Shown: positions 25,946 through 37,753 of the stretch, in pieces
Numbering within the stretch: the first letter of the stretch is position 1
Layout of the letters: each line of letters starts with the position of its first letter
Assembly (NCBI GenBank): GCA_900642245.1
Contig: CAAAJI010000019.1
Location: 142,359 to 206,358, forward strand
Origin: Fragilaria radians
Lineage: Eukaryota > Bacillariophyta > Fragilariophyceae > Fragilariales > Fragilariaceae
Direction: 5' to 3'
DNA length: 64,000 nucleotides
Program-made: the position numbers and the translations under genes
The notes under the pieces: model-generated
Seen by the model: the letters and a program-made list of their open reading frames with translations, nothing else
Told to the model about the DNA's origin: nothing
The model's database searches: none

Positions 25946-28900
25946 CAATTACTCAATTCTTCACTTTAAAATTTCCGATAATCCTTGAACTTTCTCGAAG
26001 TATAGAGGGGAACATTGGCACAGGAGATTCCCTCTCGTACGAAGATGGAAGATTAATTGCAGAAACATCAAAAGAAGCTCATCAATCCGTTTCCACCTGG
26101 CTGGTACCAAATCTCCCCCATTGATATCTCTATCCAGTTGATGCGTCCGCGGTAAAGGAGTTTAAAAAGGAGCTGCCACATATTCTGTATCAGGTGTTGC
26201 CTAACGAATTACATCATCTGCACTCTCACGTAGAAACTGGAAGCTTGGTCCCACAAAATGGTAAGAGCAGTCAAATCCCCAACTAAAGGAGGCTGCAGTG
26301 CATTATCATCATCTAAAATCCTTTCTCAGCCGCTCTCAATTAACTGAGACCATAAATTTGCATATAAATCAACTGGATCATATGGGTCTATAGGGAAGTA
26401 TTCATTGTAGACAAAGTGCTACTGTACTGAATTTGTTCTACTTCAGCAAGCAAGGATCAAGTCAACTGTGCCTGAATAACCCTTTGAGAAGCCAAGGAAG
26501 TGACCTACTTGAACTCTTGAATCCCATTTGAAGTTTTGTACAACCTAGCAGCCCTCAAACGTTTTATAAAACCGAAATCATCAACTTTATTTAAGTTATG
26601 AGGAAATGTTTATTTTACTTTACAATGCTAAAAGACAATTATGTAAGATAAGAAAAACGAATTAATGTAGAAAACAAAATACGAGAGAGATGGCATTTAT
26701 TACCAACATTCAATGACATGGATGAAGATGACAGATATACTGGCACATCTTAAACAATAACCCCTAACCCCTAGCAGAAAATAAATCACTAGAATAACTC
26801 TCCATGTATGAATCGCTTTTGAAATAGGAACTCTGAAAATTAAGATTGATTGTTTTAGATCATCCTTCCAACCTCGTACTAGAAGTGTTTTACTTTCCCG
26901 AGTATCCATGTCGTGGTGACCAGTACATGATCTCCCATTTCGTACTTTTAAGTATAATTTCTCTTTCATTTTATCTGATAGTGGTAAATACCTTTCATCT
27001 GTGTCTATGTTCAACAAAGAGCAAGATGTAGAAGGTATGGTGCTTTTTTGATAGCGAGGTAGACTTAAATAATGTACTAAAATGGAGAGTCCTGAAGTTA
27101 AGAGCATATATAGTATTAAATTGGTATCTTTCAAGTAAGAAATAAAGGATTCACTAGATAAACTGGTTACAAAGAAGGATTTGATGTAGCGAATAGCAAA
27201 CGTGTGACCTCAGTCTTAGTAAGTTCATGTAGGTAACTAAGGCCTTGAATTTCACCAGGAACCTGATCTATATCTCATGAAAATTGAAGATGAAATGTCA
27301 ATATCTTTTATTCCTCTTATCACGAAGTGCCCTGCAAGATTACACAGATAAGCCTAGCTTGGATGAACTGTACCGATTCTCATGCTTTCCATGTGAGAAC
27401 GGAAATTCATTCTATGAATGCCTCTTGTTAAAGTCAAATGACTAGGAATGAGAAGTTTAATCATAAACTGAATCTAGGCAAAACAAATAACTTGAAATGA
27501 AGATTTAAAAAAGGAATTGTTGATATGATCAGTGTTCAGAAATCTCACCCGAGTAAATTAAAAACCCTTAATGTTATCTATGCAAAAATTATATTGTATA
27601 AAAGTATCCATAATTTTAAGTTTTTTTGTTTCAGACATCGCTCAGCAAGGGCTTGAAAATGCGATAATCTGTTGATTCCCTAAGGTTCCTTTGACATGCT
27701 TGAGGTATGGAAAAACATTAAATTGCAAGAAAGAAGCTTAGAGCAAGAATTTTCTATTCACAGTCACTGAGTTTGAGATTTCAAGGATATTAGTGACGTA
27801 AAACAAAAAAAGTCAAATTAACTTAAAGAGTCAGATTGAAGATATTTTTTCAACTTTCTAAGGAAAAGCTTATCCTCGGAACGATGAGCTTTTATCAAGA
27901 TATTTTACAATATTGGAATGGTTTCATAGTAGCGTAGCTGTGGTATCATGAAAAAGTCAGCGTCAACATAGGTGTACCAGCAATTCTTTGAACAATTTTC
28001 CAGGATGTTGTTAAAAGTCTTGAATGATTTTACAGCCTATCACCAAGCAGCAGTAGCAGTTGTAAATATTTCCTGAGGACCTGGTATCCGCGTCTGCTTT
28101 TTGTGTCACATTGACTAACAACCTTATTATCATTTCACTTAAAATAACAGTGCATTGATGAAGAAAGCAATATCCACTTTTTTGAACGAACTTTTTTCTT
28201 CCGATTATCCATGACTTGCTTGAAACTTTGGATTTTTGACAGTTTGTCCTCTGCTTTTGTTTTAAATCAAATTTGCCTTTTGTTATCACATTTCCCACCT
28301 ATGCATTGCACGTATAGAGCAAAAGTTAGGATTGCGATATTTTCTTGTATTCCTGAAAAGGTGAAGGAGGTTGTTTATGCCCATAAAAATCACAGTGTAA
28401 GCAATATCACTGTCATGAAATTTATAAATTCCAAGGATGTTTGCTTTTTTACAGCTTGTCAACCGCATTTAAACTAATCCTCTAAATCCCTTGAACGTTT
28501 TAGGTTGTGCGAGATTCCGTGGAAGGGAATTTTTACAGAATGACCTTTGCCAGCAGATATTTGGATATGTGGATAATGTTGGAAATTGTTGCAAATACTC
28601 TGTTCAAGTTTATGGCCGTTGATTGGTTTATAGTCCCCATCAACAATGACAACAATGACAATAGGTTGACTTTCCATTGCATCAAACGTCACAATAGTAG
28701 CATTGATAGCAAAAAACAAGACCAAACTCCAACATATAGACGGCGATTTACACTGCATCGACTTCAACTTGTTAGGTTGAGACTGTCATGTATCAATATG
28801 GCGTTACGTATTATATGGTAAAGAGAAAGGCATCATGGCAAGCAAGTAGTTCGTATCTTTATTAGTTTAGATGTATTGTACCGTGTAAGCATTTTCACTT

Positions 28901-28981
28901 GTCTATACATTTATCTCATCAAATGTAATTCCAGGAAGAAATCATTTGTCTAGGTTCCGATTAAGCCTTTCGTAAGAAAGT

Positions 28982-30013
28982 TTACCACAACAATTGTTGT
29001 ATAAGTCTGCCTTTGTTGTCTCGTACTTCAAAATTGAGGGGAAGGAAATAATCTGGTGTGCCCTCAGGAGTGTTCACTTGAACGCCACCTAAAAGGGCAA
29101 TTTTTCCATCACCACCAACTTCACCACAACCAGCAGCGACAATTTGTTGCATTAGCGCGTTTTGCGCTTCAAATAGAGAAAGTGGAAGCTCGACCATAGC
29201 GTTATCGGCATCTTCTAATCTCTTTCCAAAAGGAAGCAACATGTTACCTACAAATGTCTGCTGTGCATCAAGTGCACTGGTACAAGGAGGGGATGCCTCT
29301 TGCTTTCCTTCACGAACCGCCTTGACATATCCACATGCGGCTACTGCACTTCCGCAACAAGTTCCGGATCCTTTTCTTCCTCTACGGTTGACTTTTCCAA
29401 CCATACCTTCTGAATCAATTCCAACATGCGGACCGTAAACAATGAGGCAGTCACCTCCTGTTGGAATATGGTGAGCCATGGCTCCAAAGCTTGTAACTCC
29501 ACCAAAGGCAAATCCAGCTAAACCACCCATGGAGAAATGTTGACCATACACCTTGCTGAAGTCAATTTCAAGTTGTCTGTTCACTTCATCACAACACAAC
29601 GATGATGTGAAGAGAGTCTTTTCACCAAAGCCATATTTTTCAAGAGCTGAAGTAACTCGACTCACTAATACTTCATTGGTAACAGCTTTAGGAAAAACGG
29701 TCGAAATCTTTTCCACAGTAACAGGGTTTGCAAGAGTTGAAGTAGCTTCTGATTTCACGGTACTTGAATACAATCCAGAATCCTCAGATACTGGCTGAAT
29801 GCTTCCCAATTCTCCGAAGTTAAAGTTACCAACAATCTTTCTACGAATCACATCAATTTCGAACAAGATTACCATTCCCCATGCGCAAAACACAAGGAAG
29901 AACAACTGTACAATTTCTGGAGAGATTTCTAGAACTACATCCTGTGGATTAATTGGAGGTGGAGGAGAGAACGAAGGTTCTCCGAACATTTTTGTGATCA
30001 ATGGTAGAGGCAT
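28982..30013 (-). CDS. LCIB-type theta carbonic anhydrase, membrane-anchored
   Basis: Intronless, 343 residues. One hydrophobic segment (about 33-52, IVQLFFLVFCAWGMVILFEI) follows a proline-rich start. The LCIB/LCIC domain fills the rest: SSLCCDEVNR, then FSMGGLAGFAFGGVTSFGAMAHHIP, then VYGPHVGIDSEG..GKVNRRGR, then GTCCGSAVAA. Candidate zinc ligands are C140/C141, H181/H182 and C219/C220, matching the Cys-His-Cys site known for this family. Members hydrate CO2 or dehydrate bicarbonate and serve the algal CO2-concentrating mechanism at the pyrenoid or its thylakoids. The N-terminus is not a clear bipartite plastid leader, so the compartment is uncertain; a membrane anchor is inferred from the hydrophobic segment. 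Divergent neighbour: glutaredoxin, 596 bases away. Confidence 0.88.
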   Translation of the reverse strand: MPLPLITKMFGEPSFSPPPPINPQDVVLEISPEIVQLFFLVFCAWGMVILFEIDVIRRKIVGNFNFGELGSIQPVSEDSGLYSSTVKSEATSTLANPVTVEKISTVFPKAVTNEVLVSRVTSALEKYGFGEKTLFTSSLCCDEVNRQLEIDFSKVYGQHFSMGGLAGFAFGGVTSFGAMAHHIPTGGDCLIVYGPHVGIDSEGMVGKVNRRGRKGSGTCCGSAVAACGYVKAVREGKQEASPPCTSALDAQQTFVGNMLLPFGKRLEDADNAMVELPLSLFEAQNALMQQIVAAGCGEVGGDGKIALLGGVQVNTPEGTPDYFLPLNFEVRDNKGRLIQQLLW

Positions 30014-30609
30014 CTTAGAAACTTAAAAAGTGTGAGCAGTCAGACAAGATCGATACAAGGATTTGTATTTCTATCTCATAAGTTTCGAACTTACATTTCA
30101 GCAATTTTATATGATGAGGAGAATTCGAGAAAGGTGTTGTGTCAAGTTATGGGAAATTGTAAGCACGTCGTATTGGGAATTCTCTTTTCTGCAATCAAAA
30201 CGGAGTGACGTTGGCAATCAAAGTAGAATCTGTATTTAGTAGAAACCTAGACTATTTCGTCATCAAGATTGAAACCTATATGTAGGATTCTTATGAAAGT
30301 GGAAATGACGTCGAGTTTTCCTAATTTTTTTCTCATCTCATGAGTACGTGTGTGACGCACACGTCATCAAGAAACCATTTGGTTACTTCACAACGATCTA
30401 TGTCGATTTTTTATCTGTCACCCAGTGAGGCTAGTCTAGTAGCTTGAGTTCCTGTAGTTGGGAGAAAAAATCTTCAAATTCCCAAAATAGCAGCTATCCA
30501 ATCCATTTCCATCCTTTTCCCTAATGGAAAAGAATGTTGATACCAGTGCGTAAACGAACGATCGACTCTAGAATGTGGAGCATAATCCACAGCCAATATA
30601 GTATCAGAA
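30014..30609. promoter_or_regulatory. Divergent promoter region, theta-CA / glutaredoxin
   Basis: 596 bases between two divergent start codons. It contains the palindromic-looking 'gtacgtgtgtgacgcacacgtcatc' (about 30344-30366), with TGACG and ACGTCA half-sites typical of bZIP/CREB-like factors. 'aatgacgtcgag' near 30304 carries a full TGACGTC core. Diatom CO2/cAMP-response elements have this TGACGT type, which would suit a carbonic anhydrase promoter. Function is inferred from motif only. Confidence 0.45.
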
Positions 30610-31185
30610 ATGATGTCTCTTAACGCATTATTCCTCTTTGTCATTTTCAATTTCATTTCTACTCAAGCCTTTACATCTTTTACGCTTCTCAATTCCAATT
30701 CTGTTACTAATTTTGTCCAGAGAAGAAATGGTCTTTTCATGTCCGATGAGTTTCTTTATCAGTCGCCCGAAAGCACCAAAGAAAGGATTGAAGCCTTGGT
30801 TGAATCACACCCAGTATTGCTATTTATGAAGGGAACGCAGCTATTCCCCCAGTGTGGATTCTCGAATACTGCAGTACAAATTTTGAATACATTCAATATT
30901 GACTTTCACTCCATTGATGTTCTTGCTGATGACACTATTCGACAAGGGATCAAAGATTACTCACAATGGCCAACAATTCCGCAACTTTACGTAGCAGGAG
31001 AATTCATTGGCGGTTGCGATATGTAAGTTATTGATGAAAAGTAAATTCTTGTTCTTATAATTAGTGTATTGTTTGTTTTGAATAACTAAATTCCCTTCCT
31101 CTATTCTTTTATTAGAATGATTGAAATGTATCAAAATGGAGAACTCGCGGAGATGATTGAAAAGGCCAAAGCTGATATGCTCTAA
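30610..31185 (+). CDS. Monothiol CGFS glutaredoxin, plastid-type leader
   Basis: Two exons, 30610-31022 and 31116-31185, with a 93-base GT-AG intron that splits an Ile codon (GGCDI-MIEMYQNGEL); the product is 160 residues. The active site PQCGFSNT has C82. The cis-Pro segment WPTIPQLYV and the GGCD glutathione site follow in order. CGFS glutaredoxins bind and transfer [2Fe-2S] clusters rather than reduce disulfides. The leader is a signal peptide (MMSLNALFLFVIFNFISTQA) cut before FTSF, which fits the Phe rule for diatom plastid import. It thus most resembles plastid GRXS14/S16-type proteins. Two adjacent ATGs open the frame; either may serve. Confidence 0.92.
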
Positions 31186-34100
31186 GCTAACTAATTGTAA
31201 ACACTGAACCTTAGACATCCTTTCTGGTAAGCATTAATCAAAGCCACTAATGTAAGAAGTCAAGATAAACCAATTATGTTGGTGAGATATGGTGAAGGAT
31301 GTAGTGAAATATAGGATTCGTAATGAATTAGTGCGAACAAAATGCTATAATTTATTTCGTTACAGAATATCGGGCAACAGTAGAGATATCCATCAATCGA
31401 AAACTCTTTTTGATAAGGGAACAGCTTACACTATGGTTCAATAGATTTCAGTGTGTGTGTGTGAATCCTACTAAACCTCAGTATACAATATTTTCTCTCC
31501 TCAAGCATCGAAAAAGAAATCACGCAAAAGTATGGGAATGAGTAATGGGTGTCAAGCATGACAAGCAAATGGTAGATATTGTTATAATGCCAGAGAAAGT
31601 TTTTATTTTTTATATCTAGTGAGTCATCCTGTGTTGTTTCTTCTGAAGGCATGAATGCGTCCACTTGAATTTCCATTGTGTGATCCTTACTGCTATTACT
31701 TTTAGAAGTACTCTAATTTTCATTTATTGCATATAGTGGGTTATCATTGGGTTGTTTCTTCACTTGGAAATTTGGCTAAGGAAGAGAGAAATACAAGATT
31801 GACTGTGTACCAACGACATGCAAAGAAATTCCAAGTTTTGCTTCAGACCATTGATTTAGTGCCAGATCTATGGATGTGTCCTATTCTGTATCAAGGAATC
31901 ACTCAAGACCAGCGATGATGAAGCTTAACTTTTGACTCAATAATACAAAAGTAATGGAAGTATTCTATTCAGATTAATGACAATAACATCCATATGGTTA
32001 TAGGCAATTGTGGAGAGGTAATCCTTAGATCAACAGTGATGTTGTTTGGATACAACGCAGCAGGCACACTAGAGACTCAGAAATGACTCTATGAATTTCA
32101 AGGTCAAACAGAGGAGGCAAAATAAGTCCTTCACAGAGGGTAGGAATTTGAAAATTAAATTGGAAATTGTTTTGAGAAGCTACATAATGACTACCAGGAC
32201 AACTTTTGGAGAAAGTTTCTACTAATGAAGACCATATAAAGTTTATAATTTTCAAAAGATTACAAAATGGAACATAAATGTCATCAATCTTGAAGGAAGT
32301 TCATGTTCTATCTGGATCCAAAAAGAAAGGTAAGCTACTCTTGGGTGAAACTCTCCCCCAATGAGTAGGATGGCTGACTTTATTCTCGTTCAAAATATAA
32401 GCACTCTCACTTCCTAACAATCCAGTATCTTAACAATAGTCACTTTTGTCCTAAAACAACCATTATGTCAGGCATATTTTTCTGGTCTTTACCAGTACAT
32501 TTTGTACCTCCGTTTACGTACCTCCTTTGTACTACTAGAATCAGATAAAGTTGGCTTATCAACGATCCTATCACCAGTGAGAGCATAGATATCTTGATTG
32601 CAGAACTAGAGTTTTCGAACTAAAGGTTAGTCAACAACCGAGGGGTAACAACTCAACTAATTAACTTGAAAAATCTGATGTAAATGAAGATTTTGCGATT
32701 GGCATTTATAGTAAGTTCTTTGAAGTGCGATATTTGAAAAGCTGTGCATGGGCAGAAGCTCGAATATGAAATATATCATGGTGGCATCCGAATGTTTTTA
32801 GTTCGAAGCTTTGACACATCTTGGTCTCGCCAACAGGTTCATCAATCTTTATCGGGTTTTAAATCTTTTGGAATGACGTCTACCAATTGATCCACTCCTA
32901 GTGGTGCCCTGCTCTATCCAAGTTAAAAAAAATTCTATCTGATATAAATGATATAGAGGTATCACGAGTCATTTTAAATAGGAGTGCTTTCTCAATACAT
33001 TTAAATTACATTATATCCAGGCTTTTATGGCACGTAAATATCTTTTGATTGCACTCTATTTGGAATAAATTAGTATGCTCTTTTTTCATTTTAGTTCTAG
33101 AGACCTTCAATTAATCTCATTCAAAATTTGCAGGCAAGATAAAACGGATTTTAACAAATTCGTTATTTTGATTGTCTTTGTTAGCATGCACCAGCAACAC
33201 ATTAAGTCTCTGAGTGTCAATGAAAAATCGCATCATTTCCTTTTTTTCATTTCTAGATTAATTGATTTGCTAAATTTAATTTAATTTATTCTCTGAATAT
33301 TAACTTTTAGGGTTTGGTATTATAGAACACAGTCGTCCTTGAAAATTAGTGTAGGGAATCAAGTTGCCTGAGTTGGCGTAAAACTCTAGCTTGATGTGTA
33401 CCTTCTCGGCTACCTACAACCTCATCACCATCTTCACCTTAGAAACAAACAGAACAGAGGGGGTTCCTTCACAGAATAAGGCAAGTCGATTGAAGCCTAG
33501 TTAAAGTTTCTCGAAGGAGTTAGCCAATGGAGTTTTTCAAAAACGTGCTCATTTCCATAACTCCAGATTGATGCATAACTCAATGAGTTGTGATCAGAGG
33601 GCTTGCTGTTGAGGAGTAGAAAAAGGTGAGATCATGATCTGATTCAAACTATTCCATAATTGGAACTTTATTCAACTCATGTAACGAGAGTTGGAATATA
33701 ATTTGGTACATCTGATCTACACATACTTTTCATCTATGATCAACATTCAATGAATTTTAGATGAAATTTTATGTTGTATCATCAAAATTGAGTGAAATGG
33801 ACAGTTATACCGTTATCCTCCATTGACGGGTTGTGTAAATGCAGAAATCATACTTTCCTTTAAGAATTATGTAAATGCATAAATTCTGACCTACATTGAC
33901 TAGAAATCAAGAATTTAATGCCAAGCACAATAGGTTGTAAGTAATACCAGTCTATGTATTAAATTACTAAACCAGGGGATGTGTGCGTGTGCCTAATAAG
34001 GAGACGTCCGGTACCGTTATTGCGTAGTAAATACTACTAGAATTAAACTATTCTTATATTTACTCACCTAACTATGGATAAGCTACAAGTTAACTATCCT

Positions 34101-34289
34101 TCTCTGCATCTACCACACGTTTTATAGATGATAGTCATTCATAAGACAAACTTAGTGAAAATAAACTGTCACTTAGTATATCATCGAAACTAGACGGTAC
34201 TAATAAGTGATCTATTAACAGATTTAAAAATTGCATATCCGACTTTCTAAGATTAAAAGAGTTGGAAAGATAGTTTACTTTATTCATAT

Positions 34290-34575
34290 TGACAGCCAAC
34301 TTGTCTGTAGTGACAAGCCAACTTATCCTTATTTACTAGTTGAAGAGACTTGCCAAACCAGTCGGGCCGAAAGGTTCACACAAGATCAAAATCTTCAAGA
34401 GAAGACATATCAATCATCTCTTGAAAGGAGTTCAAGAACATCTCTTGACAGAAGCTCCCAAGCGACACAAGACTAGATAGAAAGTGGTCTCAAATATATC
34501 ATAATTCTTCATTGTGTACTTTCAATATTCTAACATAGAGCGAATTCGGATACAGAAATAACTGTCATGACTAAA
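34290..34575. repeat. LTR-like repeat relic (copy 2)
   Basis: Matches the left edge of the window (1-215) through 'gaacatctcttga', 'agaagct/tccaag' and 'acacaagact' words, then a 'catagagcgaattc' box ending near 'aactgtca'. The upstream 33975-34290 stretch may be the start of the same LTR. No internal element coding is seen, so a solo LTR is possible. Confidence 0.4.
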
Positions 34576-34662
34576 TTAATTCATGTATAGACGGATTACT
34601 GATCATAGCTTATTAACTCTTTTCAAATAGAGTACTTGCTTCTTATTTCATACCTTAAAGTA

Positions 34663-34682
34663 CCCCCCCCCCCCCCCCCCCC
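34663..34682. repeat. Poly-C homopolymer, 20 bases
   Basis: An uninterrupted run of twenty C in an AT-rich setting. It could mark a retroposed end, or be prone to sequencing error or G-quadruplex/i-motif formation. Confidence 0.9.
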
Positions 34683-35919
34683 TAACAGTATATTTCTGTC
34701 AAGATTTTCCGCATTGATCTAAACTCTTATCTTGAAGTGTTGCATCTTGTTTTAAATATTGCAAACATTTGAGTATGAACAGGTAACTCAATAAGAGATG
34801 CTGTGGCATTTATTATTTATTGAGTTTCAGATTTGGACCATGAAAATGACCTGCATTCAAGACAAAGCGCTTCAGACTACTTTACATTGTGGATGAGGCA
34901 CCGTGACCATAAAATTGAGTGCCATATCTCGGGACACTGTCCGTTATCAAAGCAGAATCTCAAGCTATACCGCAATTGAAAAGACAGTGGAATTAATTAG
35001 ACTGAGAATAGAAGCGCAAAGGTTCCTGTATCTTGCTATCAAAGTGACAGAGGATTTTGTGAATAATGCACATCGTAAGAACGATTCCAATTCCAATTCC
35101 AATTCTAAAGCTGTACGTCACAAGTATTATATATTTGTTAGACTAATTGCGTCTGAATTTATTCAAATATGAATTGAAGTGAAATGGGGCACTCCAGTCT
35201 CTAAGGTCCAAAGATAATGCTATGAGTGCAGCATAGATTCTGCTACTCAACATGTGTTAATAGATTATGATTCAACAAATATGCCATGCTAAATCCTCAC
35301 TCTATGGTTGGTAAGCTCATCAATAATTGTCATCAATTTAAGTCTCAATGAATATATGGGTTGCAACTGCATCTGAGGTGTGCACCTTCCTGAAGTAGGC
35401 CTGCATTTTGCCCAATGAACTTGCATCTGTTTGACCAGATTTTCAACGAAATTTGTCACTTTGATAAGCACAAGGATACTTTCACTCTCTTTCTTTATTA
35501 GCTTCACCATGGACCTGTAATATCAGTGAAATCAAGTTAATGGAATTAAATTTGTAAGTGAGATATTCAATGCCATTGGATGACTTCATCCTTTGCTTCA
35601 ACGTGTTTGACAATTGCTAAATAATATTATCATTCTTTCTTAATCAAAAATTGTATAGCTTTATCGCTTTTCTCTTGTCATTCACATCACACAGCTAAAT
35701 AAGATCTCAAATGTTTGGAATGTTTTCAGTATGTTGTTATCACGCACATCCTACCTTGATTAGTATCGAGAAGATGCTGAGACGTAAACGTAGACTCTAA
35801 TTCCTAATAGAGAGAAAAATTTATGTAGCAATAATGTGGAAGGGAGCACCAATCTTCGTTTCTGCTGTGATTGCCACCACCAATTAACCTTTTTGAGTGT
35901 GTGATTCTACATTAATTCA

Positions 35920-37650
35920 TCATCTTATATCCGCGTTTGAGTTGACCAACTCAATTAATTCTACCGCGGGTGCAACTTTTCGATCTAGTGTCCTACGGTC
36001 GTATGAAGTTCGTTGCATCTGAATGGAATGCCCCATATACAATGCCAATGCCTCCAGTTGTTTTTCTGATGCATTGGAATCTCTTACATGAGTGACTATG
36101 ATATCCCTCAACAAATGTGGATTAGTCTTCTTTCCAGTATACTTGAAGCAATTGCGTGCTACAATCTGATATACAGTATCCTGAGTAAAAGGATTCCCCG
36201 TTCTAGGCTGTGTGAAGAAGACTTCGCTCTTTGGATTCAAATGAGGGCGCCATTTTTTGAGAAATTCATCGACATGTGGTACTAAGGATTCTGCCAGAGT
36301 TAATGGTGGCCTTTCTCCGTATACATTTCCTGTTTTGTAATCTTCTGGACCGTGCTTGACTATCCATCTGTTGGACTCCTTAACAAAAGTTTTACCCAAT
36401 TCAAGTTCACGGATCGTTCGCTGCCGATCAGGAACTGAAGCAAAAAATGCAAGCACAAGATAGTGTTGGTATGCAATCGCAATCTTTCGAGACTTGGTTA
36501 CCGACGACGAAGACGGAGTCTCTGCATCGTAAATCCTTATCATCTGTGTAACTTCTGACTCTAGAGATTGGACTACTGAAAGGTATTCAAGCCAGGTTAA
36601 CCATTTTGTACTTTCATCTGATGAACGAGGAGCAACGCTCTGTCGCTTGTTTGCATCACGGTGCAATTTACGTAATTCTCGAATGATGGGTATATCATCA
36701 AAACTTTTTTCTCCATACCTAGGATCAGATTTGCTTTCGGAAGAAAATCGGAATTTTATCAGCTTAATTAAGCCTCGAAGGATATTGGCTTCGTAGGATA
36801 CTGAAATGGCACGAGTGGATCGAAGCCAAACGATGAAATCCAAAATGACATCCGCTGATGATTTCTCCTTGTTAGGTATAATGTAATTGATTGAAAGGTT
36901 TTCTCGATTAATATCCTCTCCCATCCTATCTCGAATCCACCAGCCGATAAATTGTTTGGTATGTCGTACATATACATCTGCAGTCGCTCTCCTTATAGGC
37001 GGCTCTTGTGACTTTGTCGTCGGACGTGTCATGAATTCAAGAAAGTCATCGATTTCCGAAGCAACGATGGGATAATAATGATCGTAGTCTTTTGGAAGTC
37101 CGTACTCTACGTAGAGGATATTTTGCTTTCGAGATTGTGCATTCAAGTTGACAATCACTTTTTTGAAAATTGGTTTCTCTTGCAGGATATCTAAATTATT
37201 CGCCAAAGGCAAATCGCTAGTAAAATCATCTCCTCCTTTCTCCTTCTTTTGGACATCTACATCGTATCCTTCTTGAAAGTCACGTGATGTCACATAGGAT
37301 ACTGTGCGCTCTTTGCCTATTGTTTCAGCGTGACTTTGCTTGGATAGAATATTCATTACTACCGCCCTTAATCTATGTGCCGACAAGGCATCGAAGGAGA
37401 AATCTGATTGTAAAAGATCTGAAAAGATCTCTGGCCTTTCCACAAAATCTGTTGCAAGCAAAACAAGCTCCTCTACACTTTCAATTCCAGAAGATTTAAG
37501 TTTTGATGAAATTTTCGATTGAACTTGTTCTGAAAGTCCATGAGTCTTCAATACATCTTCAATGGAGTTCGAGGCATTGAGATAACACCCCAGGTTATGA
37601 CCAGTACGAATGGAAAGAATGAATGAAAGGAAATTTAGAAAGATCAACAT
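35920..37650 (-). CDS. Tyrosine recombinase (integrase-like), nuclear gene
   Basis: Intronless, 576 residues. The N-terminus (MLIFLNFLSFILSI..) is hydrophobic and signal-like. Residues 28-100 look like a helical SAM/HhH-like module. About 190-340 resembles the core-binding domain of integrases, and 350-576 the catalytic domain. The full catalytic set is visible in order: Arg in PDRQRTIREL (R409 or R411), K439 (DYKTG), H512-x-x-R515 (PHLLRD), H541 (MGHS) and Y550 nine residues later (TSYDRR). This predicts an active strand-exchange enzyme that works through a 3'-phosphotyrosine bond. Nuclear integrase-like genes could be domesticated, Crypton-derived, or act on plastid DNA if the leader is a targeting signal. 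No element termini were recognised; a duplicated block begins 104 bases upstream of its ATG. Confidence 0.82.
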   Translation of the reverse strand: MLIFLNFLSFILSIRTGHNLGCYLNASNSIEDVLKTHGLSEQVQSKISSKLKSSGIESVEELVLLATDFVERPEIFSDLLQSDFSFDALSAHRLRAVVMNILSKQSHAETIGKERTVSYVTSRDFQEGYDVDVQKKEKGGDDFTSDLPLANNLDILQEKPIFKKVIVNLNAQSRKQNILYVEYGLPKDYDHYYPIVASEIDDFLEFMTRPTTKSQEPPIRRATADVYVRHTKQFIGWWIRDRMGEDINRENLSINYIIPNKEKSSADVILDFIVWLRSTRAISVSYEANILRGLIKLIKFRFSSESKSDPRYGEKSFDDIPIIRELRKLHRDANKRQSVAPRSSDESTKWLTWLEYLSVVQSLESEVTQMIRIYDAETPSSSSVTKSRKIAIAYQHYLVLAFFASVPDRQRTIRELELGKTFVKESNRWIVKHGPEDYKTGNVYGERPPLTLAESLVPHVDEFLKKWRPHLNPKSEVFFTQPRTGNPFTQDTVYQIVARNCFKYTGKKTNPHLLRDIIVTHVRDSNASEKQLEALALYMGHSIQMQRTSYDRRTLDRKVAPAVELIELVNSNADIR

Positions 37651-37753
37651 GAAGGAAAACAGATACCTCCGTTACCTTTCAAAAAATGATGGAAAATCGC
37701 TAAGGCTACGAGCTAGGATTTATTTTTTTACTCTCCAATGAATAGGAAGAATA

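Larger units (their letters stand above)
23269..28981. other. Gene-poor, repeat-bearing region
   Basis: About 5.7 kb without a supported gene. It holds a perfect inverted repeat (23506-23584), two diverged copies of a dispersed repeat (24427-24770 and 25723-25945) and, near 24320-24420, a run of 'cttcaactctt/g' words on both strands. Open frames at 25580-25239 and 27134-26700 (both minus) and small frames at 28.0-28.8 kb show no domain. Decayed transposon sequence is likely, but no family was recognised. Confidence 0.45.
31186..35919. other. Repeat-bearing intergenic region
   Basis: About 4.7 kb without a supported gene. It holds an LTR-like relic (34290-34575), a 20-base poly-C run (34663-34682) and a short 'ttccaa' hexamer array near 35086-35105. 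The small open frames (for example 32255-32025 minus, 34903-35172 plus, 35510-35289 minus) have no domain and weak coding character. Confidence 0.45.

Noticed and set aside
26757..26776. 'cccctaacccctag' as telomere sequence
   Set aside because: Too short and imperfect to call an interstitial telomere.
26700..27134. 144-codon minus frame with hydrophobic segments
   Set aside because: Hydrophobic runs are expected by chance from T-rich codons; no family resemblance and no support from neighbours.
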